DNA of 64,000 nucleotides from Bedellia somnulentella (taxonomy: Eukaryota > Arthropoda > Insecta > Lepidoptera > Bedelliidae). The stretch lies in contig OY755191.1 in NCBI GenBank assembly GCA_963576735.1, positions 13,049,608-13,113,607 on the forward strand, given 5' to 3'. The position numbers and the translations under genes were made by a program. This document shows, in pieces, positions 1-9,879 of this stretch. Below the pieces are notes generated by a model. That model was not told the DNA's origin. It did no database searches and was given only the letters and a program-made list of their open reading frames with translations. Each line of letters starts with the position of its first letter. Within the stretch, counting starts at the first letter, position 1.

Positions 1-249
1 ATGACATAATTTGATGTTTTTGACATGAATTCCTCATATGGGGATTATTACTCATAAATAAAAGATGTTATTAAAGGAAAGAAAAATTTCGACACTGGCG
101 GGGCTCGAACCCGCGACCTTCGGGTATACGCCCCCGTCGCCCCGAGCCCCGCCAGTGTCAAAATTTTTCTTTCCTTTAATAACATCTTTTATTTATGAGT
201 AATAATCCCCACATGAGGAATTCATGTCAAAAACATTAAATTATGTCAT
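1..249. mobile_element. Palindromic (fold-back) tRNA-related retroposon, copy 1
   Basis: Bases 1-249 form one near-perfect palindrome centred at about 125. The central part (about 90-160) reads as a tRNA 3'-half with a B-box-like GGTTCGAGCCC on the reverse strand, followed on both sides by a shared 3' region (CTTTCCTTTAATAACATC and onwards). Related copies lie at 22490-22644 and 49613-49740, each flanked by an 11-14 bp target duplication, which points to retroposition. The left flank of this copy is outside the window, so its own target duplication cannot be read. On the right it abuts RTE sequence directly. Confidence 0.7.
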
Positions 250-720
250 ACATCCTCTCTATGTGCCCAAACCATCTCAACATTCCTTTTTCTATCTTCC
301 TTACAATATCATCTTTTACACCACACCTTTCACGAATCACATCATTCCTCACACGATCACTTAACCTTACATTACAAACTTTTCTGAGGGATCTCATTTC
401 TACTGCATTCACTCTGCTTTCATGCTTCTTCTGCCACACCCAACATTCACTGCCATACATAAGCGTAGGAACGAGGACAGCATCATGCACAGCCATTCGG
501 GCCTTTTCGGACACCGATTGACTAGACATGAGACTATCCAGTGCTCCATTTACCGCATTACCCTTTTTTACTCTTCTTTCAATGTCTTCATCACACTTTC
601 CATCCCTAGTAAACAAACTTCCCAGATATACGAACTCTTTCACTTGTTCCACTTTCTTACCATTGATCTCAATCACGCATTCAGTTATATTCTCTTCTCT
701 CTCACTTTAAACATTATTTG
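250..720 (-). pseudogene. RTE-type LINE reverse transcriptase, C-terminal fragment
   Basis: On the minus strand this encodes the end of a non-LTR reverse transcriptase protein: FVYLGSLFTRDG, then a conserved PTLMYGSECW stretch, then MLRWFGHIERM near the C-terminus. This pattern is typical of RTE-clade LINEs. The frame is open for about 146 codons without an ATG, and a stop interrupts it upstream near 703. The same protein is met again at 2878-3465 and 33871-34193. The 3' end is cut off by the palindromic retroposon at 1-249, which probably inserted into this copy. Confidence 0.75.
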
Positions 721-750
721 ATAAAATATAACTTGATATTCATAATGAAA

Positions 751-1090
751 ACCGTGATAGCTCGGTGGGAAGAACGCTGTTTATCGTGCAAACGGTGAGG
801 GTTCAAATACCCCAATTTGTCTTTTCTAAAGATATATGTGTGTTTAAATTGTCATTGGTGTTTAACGGTGAGGGAAAATATCGTAAAGAAACCCACATGG
901 CTGAGCTGGACCTAGTCATGTGACAGTGTATATGTACAAAACATATCTCTCCCCCTATCACGTGAGTATACTGACCAAGCAAAACGTGGGTACTCTGAAC
1001 ACCAGGATACAATGTCACGAGATTCAGAAGTAATAGTACCCCTGCCAACCCTTGCGGTATCTCCGGCTTGAAAGTTTGAGTTGAGATCAT
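751..1090 (+). mobile_element. SINE-A copy (tRNA-like head)
   Basis: The copy starts ACCGTGATAGCTCGGTGGG, an A-box-like tRNA head, followed by a B-box-like GGGTTCAAATACC. The body has the family landmarks TTTAACGGTGAGGGAAAA, CCCTATCACGTGAGTA and CTGAACACCAGG. It diverges from the better copies at 32273-32636 and 43197-43565 and lacks the clean ACATAAACG-type tail. Confidence 0.7.
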
Positions 1091-1120
1091 AATTATTATC
1101 TCTACCAAACCTTCAAAATT

Positions 1121-1333
1121 ACATACATACATTCCCTAGAAGGAGTAACCAGATCTAAGGAATTATAAATTCCTAAGCCACTTTTGGAATTTCAGTGGGA
1201 AAAAGATGGTAAAAATAAAGGTTTTTGGTGATGGGTCTTCAACCGCATCGCCCAAAAGCCCAAATAACCTTAGTATCCTCTTACGACACCCGTGGGTAGA
1301 AAGGGGTAGCGACATTCTAAGCCGGCACTACAC
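1121..1333 (-). mobile_element. SINE-B copy
   Basis: Minus-strand copy of the SINE-B family. It opens on the plus strand with the tail TACATACATAC, then CCCTAGAAGGAGTAACCAG, and ends at the family head GCCGGCACTACAC. The poly(TATG) tail is shared with the RTE LINE. Confidence 0.75.
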
Positions 1334-1339
1334 GTCACC

Positions 1340-1960
1340 TTTAAAATTATGTACCATAAACTTTGTCTCTATCTCGGATTTTTAAATCTCTACCTAATTT
1401 ATTTTGAAATAGATTTGTTAATTTGTAACAATAAATGATACGAAATAGAAAATCGTATAACAGCGCCATCTAGTATAACAATTGAACCACTAACTCAAAC
1501 AAACTATCAAGAACTGTCAAAAACTTTATAGTCTTAGTTTGTCACTATTTTCTATCTGAACTTTTTCATTTTTCTTTCGTATGTTTTATATTTGAACGTT
1601 TCTCGCTCTATTTCGTTCGCAGCAGGGAGCGTAGATAGATGAGTATATTTTCCCCTTGTCTTTTTCCATTTTTATTGTTGTGGCATGCAAACGTTCCATC
1701 TATAAGTTATACATAGATAGTATACTATGATGTATGATGATGTATATAAATAATTCTTAGCTGACGTTTTTCTATAACCCATTTAGTATAACTCATCACA
1801 ACCGCAGCTATACCGGTTGTAGCTATAACTGAGAATGAATAAACACTCTTGTATAGGTACTAAAATCGTGGGGCTCTTTCGTGGTTATAAGTGAGTTAGA
1901 GCACTCTATAACTCTATTACTACACATATTCTTAACACGTAATTCTCAAACGGAACCGAT
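1340..1960. other. AT-rich gap, no gene recognised
   Basis: No coding frame with family resemblance is visible. An AATAAA at about 1836 is followed by short terminal-looking motifs, so a degraded solo LTR is conceivable, but I could not find matching ends or a target duplication. Confidence 0.3.
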
Positions 1961-1967
1961 ATACAAA

Positions 1968-2108
1968 CGATATAGAATAGAATAGAATAGAAAACTCTTT
2001 ATTGTACATTAAATAAGGAAAAACAATTACAAATACACAGAATAAATTAACAAAAGTACAATTGGCGGTCTTATCACTAAAAGCGATCTCTTCCAGACAA
2101 CCTTTGAA
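1968..2108 (-). mobile_element. LINE 3' end (GATAAGACCGCC family)
   Basis: Reverse complement of a LINE 3' UTR: GGTTGTCTGGAAGAGATCGC, then GATAAGACCGCCAATTGTAC, then CAATAAAGAG and a (TTCTA)n tail, seen here as TAGAATAGAATAGAATAG. Other copies lie at 23147-23275, 26404-26541, 35840-35906 and 52474-52600. Only the 3' UTR is present, a typical 5'-truncated insertion. Confidence 0.7.
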
Positions 2109-2332
2109 TGGAGAGGTCAATAAATTAGAGTCATGTGAGATAGATGTACAACAACATGGTGAAACTGATGACTATGCGTTAATCTGCATAAACAATACAA
2201 CAATCCAGTCATACTTAAATCTAGTTATAATATAATAAACTATTAACAAACATATAAATACTATGATACAATAAATTAAAATTAAATTAAAAATATACAG
2301 TTTGTTTTAAAGCTTATGTGCTAGTTGGGTAA

Positions 2333-2580
2333 TACATTCATAAATATATTCACCCATAAATCCCTAAAAGGGGAAGCCAGAACCTTAGAGCTAGAAACTC
2401 CTCAGCCACATTTGAAAGTTGATAGGGACAAGATACTAGATTTAAAGTATCGTTGGTGATGGGTCTCCAACCGCATCGCCCACAAACCACTATAAAAAAG
2501 CCCCATACCCATACCATACCATAGTAGTCTTTTACAACTCACGTGGGTAGTAGTAGTGATTTTCAAGGCCGGCACTACAA
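2333..2580 (-). mobile_element. SINE-B copy
   Basis: Minus-strand SINE-B from a degraded tail (CATAAATATATTCACCC) through CCTAAAAGGGGAAGCCAG and the GGTGATGGGTCTCCAACCG core to the head GGCCGGCACTACAA. It contains a short internal CCATAC repeat expansion near 2505-2522. Confidence 0.75.
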
Positions 2581-2635
2581 GGCACCATAGATATATACTA
2601 ACAACATTACTTAAGGTCTTTCTACACAGGTAATC

Positions 2636-2877
2636 TGTGGGTGAAGTACGCCAACTTGCGCAACAACAACGCCTTGCGCATCCAATACAACAACGCCTTA
2701 CGGGACCTGTTGGGGTAACCGCGCTACTGTAGTGCCTCAGCCATGTTTGCGTATGCAGAAATAGATAGCTTTACTACTATTCTGCGGAAGAAGACTGCGT
2801 CATTACTGCACAGGGTACGTGGCAGCAGCAACGGTGTCCTGAGGGCGATAGCCGATAGTGGGGATTGTCCACTTATA
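2636..2877 (+). pseudogene. Non-LTR reverse transcriptase C-terminal fragment (second family)
   Basis: The plus strand encodes YNNALRDLLG, one in-frame stop, then PRYCSASAMFAYAEID, RKKTASLLHRVRGSSNG and VLRAIADSGDCP. This resembles the extreme C-terminal region of insect non-LTR polyproteins and differs from the RTE protein next to it. It lacks everything upstream and runs directly into a minus-strand RTE copy at 2878. It is a dead fragment of a jockey/CR1-like element; the clade is inferred. Confidence 0.6.
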
Positions 2878-3465
2878 CACACATACATACATATTCTCAC
2901 GCCGTTGGTTCCCATTGGGGTAGGCAGAGACTATCGATCGCCACTTTGTACGACCACGTGTTTGTCCATCAATCTTTTCATACATGCTCTTTTATTCTTG
3001 GTACTTCGGACAACTGCCTTTTTGAGCACATTTTCTATTTGATCTAAATGTGTCCTCCAAGGTCTTCCCCAACTAACATTACCTTCCACATTCTATCTAT
3101 AGCTCTATAGATCTCTTTCACCACTTTACTGTGATCCATCCTCTCTATGTGCCCAAACCATCTCAACATTACTTTTTCTATCTTCCTTACAATGTCATCT
3201 TTTACACCACACCTTTCACTAATCACATCATTCCTCACACGATCACATAACCTTACAGTACAAACTTTTCTGAGGGATCTCATTTCTACTGCATACTGCA
3301 TTCACTCTGCTTTCGTGCTTCTTCTGCCACACCCAACATTCACTGCCATACATAAGCATAGGAACGAGGACAGCATCATGCACAGCCATTCGGGCCTTTT
3401 CGGACACCGATTGACTAGACATGAGACTATATCCAATGCTCCATTTACCGTATTACCCTTTTTAA
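2878..3465 (-). pseudogene. RTE LINE 3' part, interrupted at 3465
   Basis: Reading right to left, this carries the RTE C-terminus (RSLRKVC, RVRNDVISERCGVKDDIV, WFGHIERMDHSK), a run to the protein end (NGNQR-like) and the terminal GTGAGAATATGTATGTATG tail. Frames are broken, for example around 3044 and 3300. At 3465 the copy breaks inside a T-rich stretch, and RTE sequence seems to resume at about 4739-4767 (ACTCTTCTTTCAATGTCTTC). About 1.27 kb was therefore inserted into it. Confidence 0.75.
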
Positions 3466-4738
3466 CACGCTTTTATTAGGTCGACCTGTATGTATGTAAC
3501 TATGTAATCAAATCTAAGAAAACTAATTTAACCATCTTCTAAAGGTCACAGCGTTATGAAAATTGGCAGTTGTATGTGATTTCGATGACAATACAATAAT
3601 ATGGTACTGTCGAGCTGATCTGATGATGAAGCCGGAAGATATGTACTGGAACTTCATGATGGATGATCGTATCATAGCCGTGTTTGGACTTGTTAAAAAG
3701 GTCTTGTAATGAACGTTGACCATGATTAGGTTTCAAGGTCTGATGATGAAGCCGGAAGATAGGCACTAGCATTCCATGATGAAATATCGTATCATAGCCG
3801 TGTTTGGACTTGTTAGAAAGGTCTTGTAATGAACCTTGACCACGATTAGGTTTCAAGGTCTGGACACAATAATATGGTACTGTCGAGCTCATCTGATGAT
3901 GGAGCCGGAAGATATTAACTGGAACTTAATGATGGACGATCGTATTAGAGCCGTATTTGGACTTGTTAGAAAGGTCTTGTAATGAACTTTGACCAGTATT
4001 AGGTTTCAAGGTCTGAATACAATAATATGGTGCTACAAACTGAGCTAATGATGGAGCCGGAAGATTTGAACTTTCCCGGCCAAGTACAGCTACGGTACGG
4101 TGGAAAGGCGCATGCTCCCAGTGATTTTAAGTTGGGCATCTACCGTGCACAAGATGCAAGATTCGTCTATTTGAAATAAATGTTTAAAAATATGCCATTA
4201 GCAAAGACTAAACAGCATAAAATAAATTAATAGTTTAAAAAACACTAAAAAACACGCTTTTATAAGTGCACTTAAAAGTCAAAAATAAATTACGGGTCGT
4301 TCAAGTTGTCTCTATTTCTGGGCTGAAGTGTAAACTATGTGCTTTTAATTATAATATTTGATTGTTAAAGCGTGGGGCGCTGGGGCAGGAAAAACTTTCT
4401 TATACACGAACAAGAACTCTACATTTTGCCACTGTTGACTAGTACTTTGAACAGACTGTTTAATATAGAGCCTCCAACGAGTGGTGCTTTAACTCTAGTT
4501 AGAGTGCCGATCTCTGTAACCTGCTTCCCGAAACATCGCTTAACTTGATTTCTTAGCAAGGTGAACAAAAAATCTTTCCTGCCAGCGCCCCACGCTTTTA
4601 CAATCAAATATTATAATTAAAAGCACATAGTTTACACTTCAGCCCAGAAATAGAGACAACTTGAACGACCCGTAATTTATTTTTGACTTTTAAGTGCACT
4701 TATAAAAGCGTGTTTTTTAGTGTTTTTTAAACTATTAA
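3466..4738. mobile_element. 1.27-kb insertion splitting the RTE copy
   Basis: This block separates two pieces of one minus-strand RTE copy. The left junction is CCCTTTTTA/ACACG and the right is ATTAAT/TTTTTACTC, so a TTTTTA target duplication is possible. It holds a minisatellite (3594-4080) and a 514-bp palindrome (4226-4739). The left end ACACGCTTTTAT is repeated inside both palindrome arms. No transposase-like frame was recognised and the element class is unknown. Confidence 0.4.
3594..4080. repeat. Minisatellite, about four copies of a 120-157 bp unit
   Basis: The key phrases ATGATGAAGCCGGAAGATA, CCGTGTTTGGACTTGTTA and AAGGTCTTGTAATGAAC recur starting near 3594, 3739, 3859 and 4013. Two copies carry an extra ACAATAATATGGTACTGTCG segment, which explains the alternating period. 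The fourth copy is truncated. Confidence 0.85.
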
Positions 4739-4739
4739 T
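4226..4739. repeat. Long inverted repeat with about 170-bp arms
   Basis: Arms 4226-4398 and 4573-4739 are reverse complements with few differences; the outer ends are ATTAATAGTTTAAAAAACAC and its complement. The spacer of about 175 bp contains a short minus-strand frame of no recognised family. This is a foldback-type element or the end structure of the larger insertion at 3466-4738. Confidence 0.8.
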
Positions 4740-4769
4740 TTTTTACTCTTCTTTCAATGTCTTCTAATG

Positions 4770-4842
4770 TGTCTTATAATGGATAGTCTCTTCCTACCCC
4801 AATGGGAACTAACGGCGTGAGAATATGTATGTATGTATGTAT
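4770..4842 (+). mobile_element. RTE LINE 3' terminus
   Basis: Only the last roughly 70 bases of an RTE copy: TAGTCTCTTCCTACCCCAAT, GGGAACTAACGGCGTGAG and a (TATG)n tail. Confidence 0.7.
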
Positions 4843-4847
4843 GCCGA

Positions 4848-5032
4848 TTTTATCGAAGGCACCTTCAATGTCTATGAAGGCACCTAGTGTGGACAACTTT
4901 GAGTTGAGTGCACATTATAATTTAGATATTGCATTGTGCAACGCAGTCTCCGTTGATTTATCTTGGGTATAGGCATGTTGATTTGTATGGAGGGGTTATG
5001 CTATCGGTACATATCTGAATGAGATGCATGAT
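4848..5032 (-). pseudogene. Reverse transcriptase fragment (R1/jockey-like)
   Basis: The minus strand encodes QHAYTQDKSTETALHNAISK and, after a frame break, LGAFIDIEGAFDKIG, which matches the reverse transcriptase block containing the first catalytic aspartate (the D of the IDIEGAFD-type motif). It is about 60 codons with no start, end or remaining catalytic YxDD block. A third LINE lineage is implied because neither the RTE nor the 13.5-17.8 kb LINE has this motif wording. Confidence 0.6.
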
Positions 5033-5089
5033 TGGTAGATATTGACCAGCCAGGGAGACAGGATGTCTCTCGCCCACTTATATATTCAA

Positions 5090-5262
5090 TTTATACATAC
5101 ATATACTCACGGCTATGAATCCCTTGAAGGGGTAACCAGAGCTAGAGAATCAGAAATTTCTCAGCCACTTTTGGAAGTTGCGTGGGGAAAAGATGGTGAA
5201 ATAAAGGTTTTTGGTGATGGGTCTCAAACCGCATCGCCCAAAAATCCCTTAAAAGCCCCAAT
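5090..5262 (-). mobile_element. SINE-B copy, 5' truncated
   Basis: Minus-strand copy from the tail ACATACATATACTCACGGC to AAAAGCCCCAATAAAT. The head portion is missing and the copy ends directly against a SINE-A fragment. Confidence 0.75.
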
Positions 5263-5268
5263 AAATAA

Positions 5269-5381
5269 ATAACCACACATATGTCTTTAGAAAAGACAAA
5301 TTGGTGTAGGGCCGACCCAGGATTTGAACACTAGTAGTTTTCACGATAACCGAGTATTCTACCCACTAGGCTATCACGGTT
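5269..5381 (-). mobile_element. SINE-A head fragment
   Basis: The tRNA-like head of SINE-A in reverse: CACACATATGTCTTTAGAAA, a GGATTTGAACACTAG B-box region and CTAGGCTATCACGG A-box region. It may be the other half of the piece at 5574-5729, but the two are in opposite orientation. Confidence 0.7.
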
Positions 5382-5409
5382 GCACCATACTAAACTATAC
5401 TATATATTG

Positions 5410-5414
<5 letters not shown>

Positions 5415-5455
<41 letters not shown>
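5415..5455. repeat. (AT)n microsatellite
   Basis: About 40 bases of uninterrupted TA dinucleotides. Confidence 0.95.
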
Positions 5456-5573
5456 ATATAATAATTTAATATTTATATTTATTTATATATCAATATACAT
5501 ATATACATATATATTGTCAGTTTACTCAAAATACTCATATAATACAGTGTACCTAAATTAAAATAATTATAAT

Positions 5574-5729
5574 GTTTGTACGAAACGGCGATAGGCCTGC
5601 CTCCTATCACGTGAGTACACTCTCCAAGCAGAACGTGGATATTCTGAACACCAGGTGACAATGTCAAGTGATGTTCAGAAATATCAGTAACCCTGTCAAC
5701 CCCTTCGGGAATATACAGCGTGAACGTTA
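5574..5729 (+). mobile_element. SINE-A 3' portion
   Basis: Carries ACGGCGATAGGCCTGCC, CTATCACGTGAGTACAC, CTGAACACCAGGTGACAATG and a GCGTGAACGT end. Confidence 0.7.
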
Positions 5730-5734
5730 GATTT

Positions 5735-6270
5735 GCAGTCTTTACTTAAAATTTGAATATACCGCTCAGAGTCTTAAAGTAGTTAGAATAAAAAATAAAA
5801 TACACATACTTGCATTCCGACTTTAAGTAGAAAGTTAGATGTTAACATTTCATTTGGAGCTTTCTTTAAAAAGCTCTTTACTTTCGAAACGAAATTTCCC
5901 TTTCGGATGTTTTAATGCATTTTAAATGTTATTTAAAATAGTGGTTCCAACATAAATCTCTCTAGATATCAGAACAGACACAAAATGTGCTCGAAATAAG
6001 GAAGCTGTCTCGAGTTTGCAATAAAATTTCAAATTCTTCCGCCTTTCTGTCTGAGAATACGTACTCTACTTTTACTTAAACATCCCTTTTAAAAGTATTT
6101 CACGATAAAGGTTATTTCAAATGAAATAAGTGATGAAAAACTGTGTAATGAAAGCACACGAAGTGGTAAGTATAAAAGAACAGTTATTAATATTTTGATG
6201 GATTGATCCTGCCTACCACAGTGGTATTCATGGGTGTGTTTATTAACATAAAACACAACATTACTTACTG
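5735..6270. other. AT-rich gap
   Basis: No repeat family or coding frame recognised on either strand. Confidence 0.4.
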
Positions 6271-6274
6271 CTTA

Positions 6275-6487
6275 TAATTATAAATTCCTAAAAGGGGTAG
6301 CCAGAGCTTCAGAATCACAAAATTCATCAGCCACTTTTAGGAGTGAGGTGAGGTAAAATGTATTTTTTTGGTGATGGGTCACCAACCACATCGCCCAAAA
6401 GTCACATAAAAGCCCCGATACCCTTAGTCGCATCTTACGACCCATGGGGAGAAATGGGGTTGTTCTAATCTAAGCCGACACTACACC
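6275..6487 (-). mobile_element. SINE-B copy
   Basis: Minus-strand copy from AAATTCCTAAAAGGGGTAGC to AAGCCGACACTACAC. The (TATG)n tail is lost. Confidence 0.7.
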
Positions 6488-6674
6488 TCATTTTAAAAAA
6501 TAAATAAATATATTTTTTATTTAACCTGTCACAGATATCCTGCCGTTAACATGACAGGTATCTTCCTGCTTTAATTAATTCTTTCGTGCAAATATTAATA
6601 TGCCTACAAATAAAACAATAAATTAAACTTGCATTTATATAACTAATTTATTTTATGATTAAACACATCGCTAG

Positions 6675-6863
6675 TACAAGAAGTTGTACTTAGTCCTGTG
6701 ACAGTATATTCGTTCAAAAAGAGCGATAGGCCTGCCCCCTATCACGTGAGTATACTGTCCAAGTAAAAAATGAGTAATCTGAACACCAGGTGACAATTTC
6801 ACGCAATGTTCAGAAGTTTTAGTACTTGTGCCAACCCCTTCGGGTATGTGTGGCGTGAAAATT
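6675..6863 (+). mobile_element. SINE-A 3' portion
   Basis: Landmarks TTGTACTTAGTCCTGTGACA, CCCCTATCACGTGAGTATAC and CTGAACACCAGGTGACAAT, ending GGCGTGAAAATTTG. Confidence 0.7.
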
Positions 6864-7034
6864 TGGGATGAGTTGGGTACAAGAAGAAAGAGTGCAATAT
6901 TTTCAAAGAAAACCTGGATTTCATCCTTCAACTTAAATTTAATTGAACCCGAGACCTCCAGATTGTAAGCCTAGCGCGCGGGTGCATGATTTACTTAAAG
7001 ATATTTTATTGAAAAGATATATAATGAAAATGAA

Positions 7035-7202
7035 AAGTAATATTAGAAGAAGATGACCACGAAGGACACATATAGACCAAATAGAGAGTGTGCTAAAAAG
7101 GCAGGCGTCCGAAGTATGAATTGATGGATGTAAACGAAGCTATAGAGGTTTGCCAGGATCGTACCTAATAGAAAACAATGGCGTGAGTATATGTATGTAT
7201 TT
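7035..7202 (+). mobile_element. RTE LINE 3' terminus
   Basis: Degraded C-terminal codons (equivalent of GRPRRTHIDQIESVLKKAG) followed by AATGGCGTGAGTATATGTAT. It has an internal deletion in the KRACMKR region. Confidence 0.65.
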
Positions 7203-7277
7203 TGAAATAATGTAGTTACTTATTTGAGAATTTTATATAAATTTTTAATATTTACGAGAAAGTAATCATTTTAGTAA

Positions 7278-7536
7278 TTTATCATGGTCGTTAACGGTGA
7301 GGGAAAACATCGTGAGGAAACCCACATGACTGAGTTGTACTTAGTCATGTGACAGTGTATTCGTACAAAACGGCGATAGGCCTGCCCCCTATCACGTGAA
7401 TACACTGTCTATGCAAAACTTGGGTACTCTGAACACCAGGTGACAAAGTCACGTGATGTTCAGAAGTATAAGTACCTCTGCCAACCCCTTCGGGGATATT
7501 CGGCGTGAACGTTTATGTTACGTTTATGTTATGTTA
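7278..7536 (+). mobile_element. SINE-A copy, 5' truncated
   Basis: Starts in the body at TTTATCATGGTCGTTAACGG and ends with the family terminus GGCGTGAACGTTTATGTTA plus two repeats of TTATGTTA-type tail. It abuts the Helitron-like element at 7541. Confidence 0.8.
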
Positions 7537-7667
7537 ATCATCTATCTATCTATCTATACTATAAGACTGTAACGAGGTCAAAACTGTACATTGTCGAAAA
7601 AAAAAAAACCGGTGGAATATGTTTTATTTTCGATACTGAAGCCAAATTTGCTATTTTTGAAAAAAAT

Positions 7668-7676
7668 GTCTGTCTT

Positions 7677-7709
<33 letters not shown>

Positions 7710-7712
7710 ATG
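7668..7712. repeat. (TCTG)n microsatellite
   Basis: About ten TCTG units with one TTTC interruption, inside the Helitron-like element. Microsatellites near Helitron ends are common. Confidence 0.95.
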
Positions 7713-7865
7713 TCCGTTCATCACGTTTATTCTACCAGACCGATCTTGATCACATTTGGCATGAATGTAGGTTATACACCTAGCCAACATATAGGATATA
7801 ATTTATCCCGGATGTCGCAAGGGTTCCCACAGGAGCATAAAAAAACATAACTTTTATGTGGTTCC

Positions 7866-8310
7866 CCATATTTACACGATTAATTTTTTCATCGACCGAC
7901 TTTATCGGACTCTTCATTAATAGTCTTTTTGGAAAAAATAAGGGTGTCATCCATTTTCATCAAAATAATTGTCCATTTAATTGTTTCTCAATAGTATGAC
8001 TACTAGATATATAGTATATCCCAAATTTGAGACTTACACAAATGTCTGCGTGGCGTAGCGGTATACCGTTTGGTAAACACTAAGTACGAAGAGACCCAGG
8101 TTCGAATCTCGGGTGTTCAAAGTCTTTTTGCGTATTTTTTTTGCTTTTGTGTTAGGTTAGAATAATAGGATGCACTAATCCTTCTTTTTCACATTCAACT
8201 ATGCGAATATGTATGAATAAAGATAATTGAAAGCATATTGTATGAATTTTGCGTATTCATTTGGTAGGTTTGAGAATATGTTTATAACTTTTGTTTATTT
8301 AACTATTTTT
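7866..8310 (+). repeat. Direct duplication D1 with tRNA-like segment
   Basis: Paired with D2 (8566-9262). Both begin CCCATATTTACACGATTAAT and end near GAGAATATGTTTATA. At 8045-8115 there is a tRNA-like stretch: GCGTGGCGTAGCGGTATACC (A-box-like) and CCAGGTTCGAATCTCGGG (B-box-like), so a tRNA-derived SINE lies inside the duplicated unit. Confidence 0.8.
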
Positions 8311-8370
8311 AACTAATATTCTCATAGATATATTATACTTTACTTACGCATAAATTAATATTCTGTTTAA

Positions 8371-8520
8371 GCCTCAGAATGCATAGTTTGTTTGTAAATA
8401 ATAGTAAATATCTCAATTTTAATTCAGTACCGCCGTCTATTGGGCAGCCTCAGAATGCATAGTTTGTAAATAATAGTAAATATCTCAATTTTAATTCAGT
8501 ACCGCCATCTATTGGCCCAT
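8371..8520. repeat. Two tandem copies of a roughly 75-bp unit
   Basis: GCCTCAGAATGCATAGTTTG starts both copies (8371 and about 8447). Each ends with CAGTACCGCC(G/A)TCTATTGG. The first copy has four extra bases (a second TTTG). Confidence 0.9.
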
Positions 8521-8565
8521 GATTGTAATCTCTTGATAATGAATACATCACCAACTTATTGCTCC

Positions 8566-9262
8566 CCATATTTACACGATTAATTTTTTCATCGACCGAC
8601 TTTATCAGACTCTTCATTAATAGTGTTTTTGAAAAAAATAAGGGTTTTATCCATTTTCATCAAAATAAATGTCCATTTAATGAATTGCTGTGTAGTGTCG
8701 GCTTAGAATAACACTTCACCATTTCTTCCGGTGGGTGTACGTAAGAGGCGACTAACGGTATTGGGGCTTTTAAGGGATTCTTGGGCGATGTGGTTGGAGA
8801 CCCATCACCAACAACCTTTATTTCACTATCTTTTCCCGACGCAACTTCCAAAAATGGCTGAGGAACTTCAAGTTTCTTAGCTCTGGCTACCCCTTCTTGG
8901 GATTTATAGCCGTGAGTATATGTATGTATGTATTTAATTGTTTGTCAATAGTATGGCTACTAGATATATACCATATCACAAATTTGACACCATTACTAAT
9001 GTTTTTGTGGCGTAGCTGTATACCGATTGGATAGTTCTAATCTAACAAATTTTCCAGGTTCGAATCCCGGTTGATTAAAGTCTTTTTGAGACTTTTTTGC
9101 CTTGTGTTAGGTTAGAATAATAGGATGCACTAATCCTTCTTTTTCACATTCAACTATGCGAATATGTATGAATAAAGATAATTGAAAGTATATTGTATGA
9201 ATTTTGCGTATTCATTTGGTAGGTTTGAGAATATGTTTATAGCTTTTGTTTTTTTAACTATT
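8566..9262 (+). repeat. Direct duplication D2, interrupted by SINE-B
   Basis: Second copy of the block at 7866-8310, split by a SINE-B at 8687-8932. The tRNA-like part recurs near 9005-9085 (GTGGCGTAGCTGTATACC and CCAGGTTCGAATCCCGG) and has diverged in the anticodon-arm equivalent. Confidence 0.8.
8687..8932 (+). mobile_element. SINE-B copy inside D2
   Basis: Nearly full copy from GCTGTGTAGTGTCGGCTTAG to CCGTGAGTATATGTATGTAT. Comparison with D1 shows the empty site CCATTTAATTGTTTCTCAAT; here TTTAAT is present on both sides, consistent with a short target duplication. Confidence 0.85.
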
Positions 9263-9265
9263 TTC

Positions 9266-9600
9266 TATAAAATGGTTTGTTTCATGATTCGTATGAACAA
9301 TTAAAAAGGTTTTTTGGAACTCATCCCCTAAGGGATTGAAATATAGTATACAGATTTTTGATCTATAAATATACTGTATTAAAATTTGAAACTTGATCTG
9401 ATATAACCACTACAAAAAGGAATTTATAAAATTCATCCATCAATCAATCATGACTATATACTAACGGCTATAAATCCCAAAAAAGGGTAGCCTCAGCTTC
9501 AGAGATAGTAATTCTCTATCCACTTTTGGAAGTTGAATGGGGAAAAGGTAGTCAAATGGGTCTCCAACTGCATCGCCCAACAAGCACTTAAAAATATTTC
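9266..9600. repeat. Direct duplication E1 including a SINE-B (9452-9600, minus)
   Basis: AAAATGGTTTGTTTCATGAT begins E1 and recurs at about 9880 (E2). Each copy carries a minus-strand SINE-B at the same relative position (TATATACTAACGGCTATAAA here), so the duplication happened after that SINE inserted. Confidence 0.75.
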
Positions 9601-9879
9601 TTTTCTTTTTATTTTATTTATGGTTGTGAGTATATTATGTATAAACTTTTAATACTTTACCTCTTCATTTCTTCATTTACATGAAAAATATTTGTGGAAG
9701 TATTGACGAAGTATGTTGGAGTTTCCTACTGAATCAACTAGATGGCGCTGTACATTGATTTATTGTATTAATGTTCAAGCGATAGTGGTATAAGTTTTAT
9801 CTATCTATTATACTACTGGATAGTATTCATTCATACTTACCGAAGATATTCTTATTTCTGAACATAGAAACTTGGTACA

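Noticed and set aside
422..721. Plus-strand frames opposite the RTE reverse transcriptase (also 3147-3479)
   Set aside because: They are antisense shadows of the RTE C-terminal codons.
1400..1960. Possible solo LTR
   Set aside because: AATAAA and a TTAACA-like end are present but no matching TG start with target duplication could be found.
3554..3892. 112-codon minus-strand frame with internal repeats
   Set aside because: It is the minisatellite translated; the repeats are at the DNA level and no protein family fits.
8045..8120. Possible tRNA gene in the Helitron-like element
   Set aside because: A/B-box-like words are present but the acceptor stem does not close and the segment is duplicated with its flanks.
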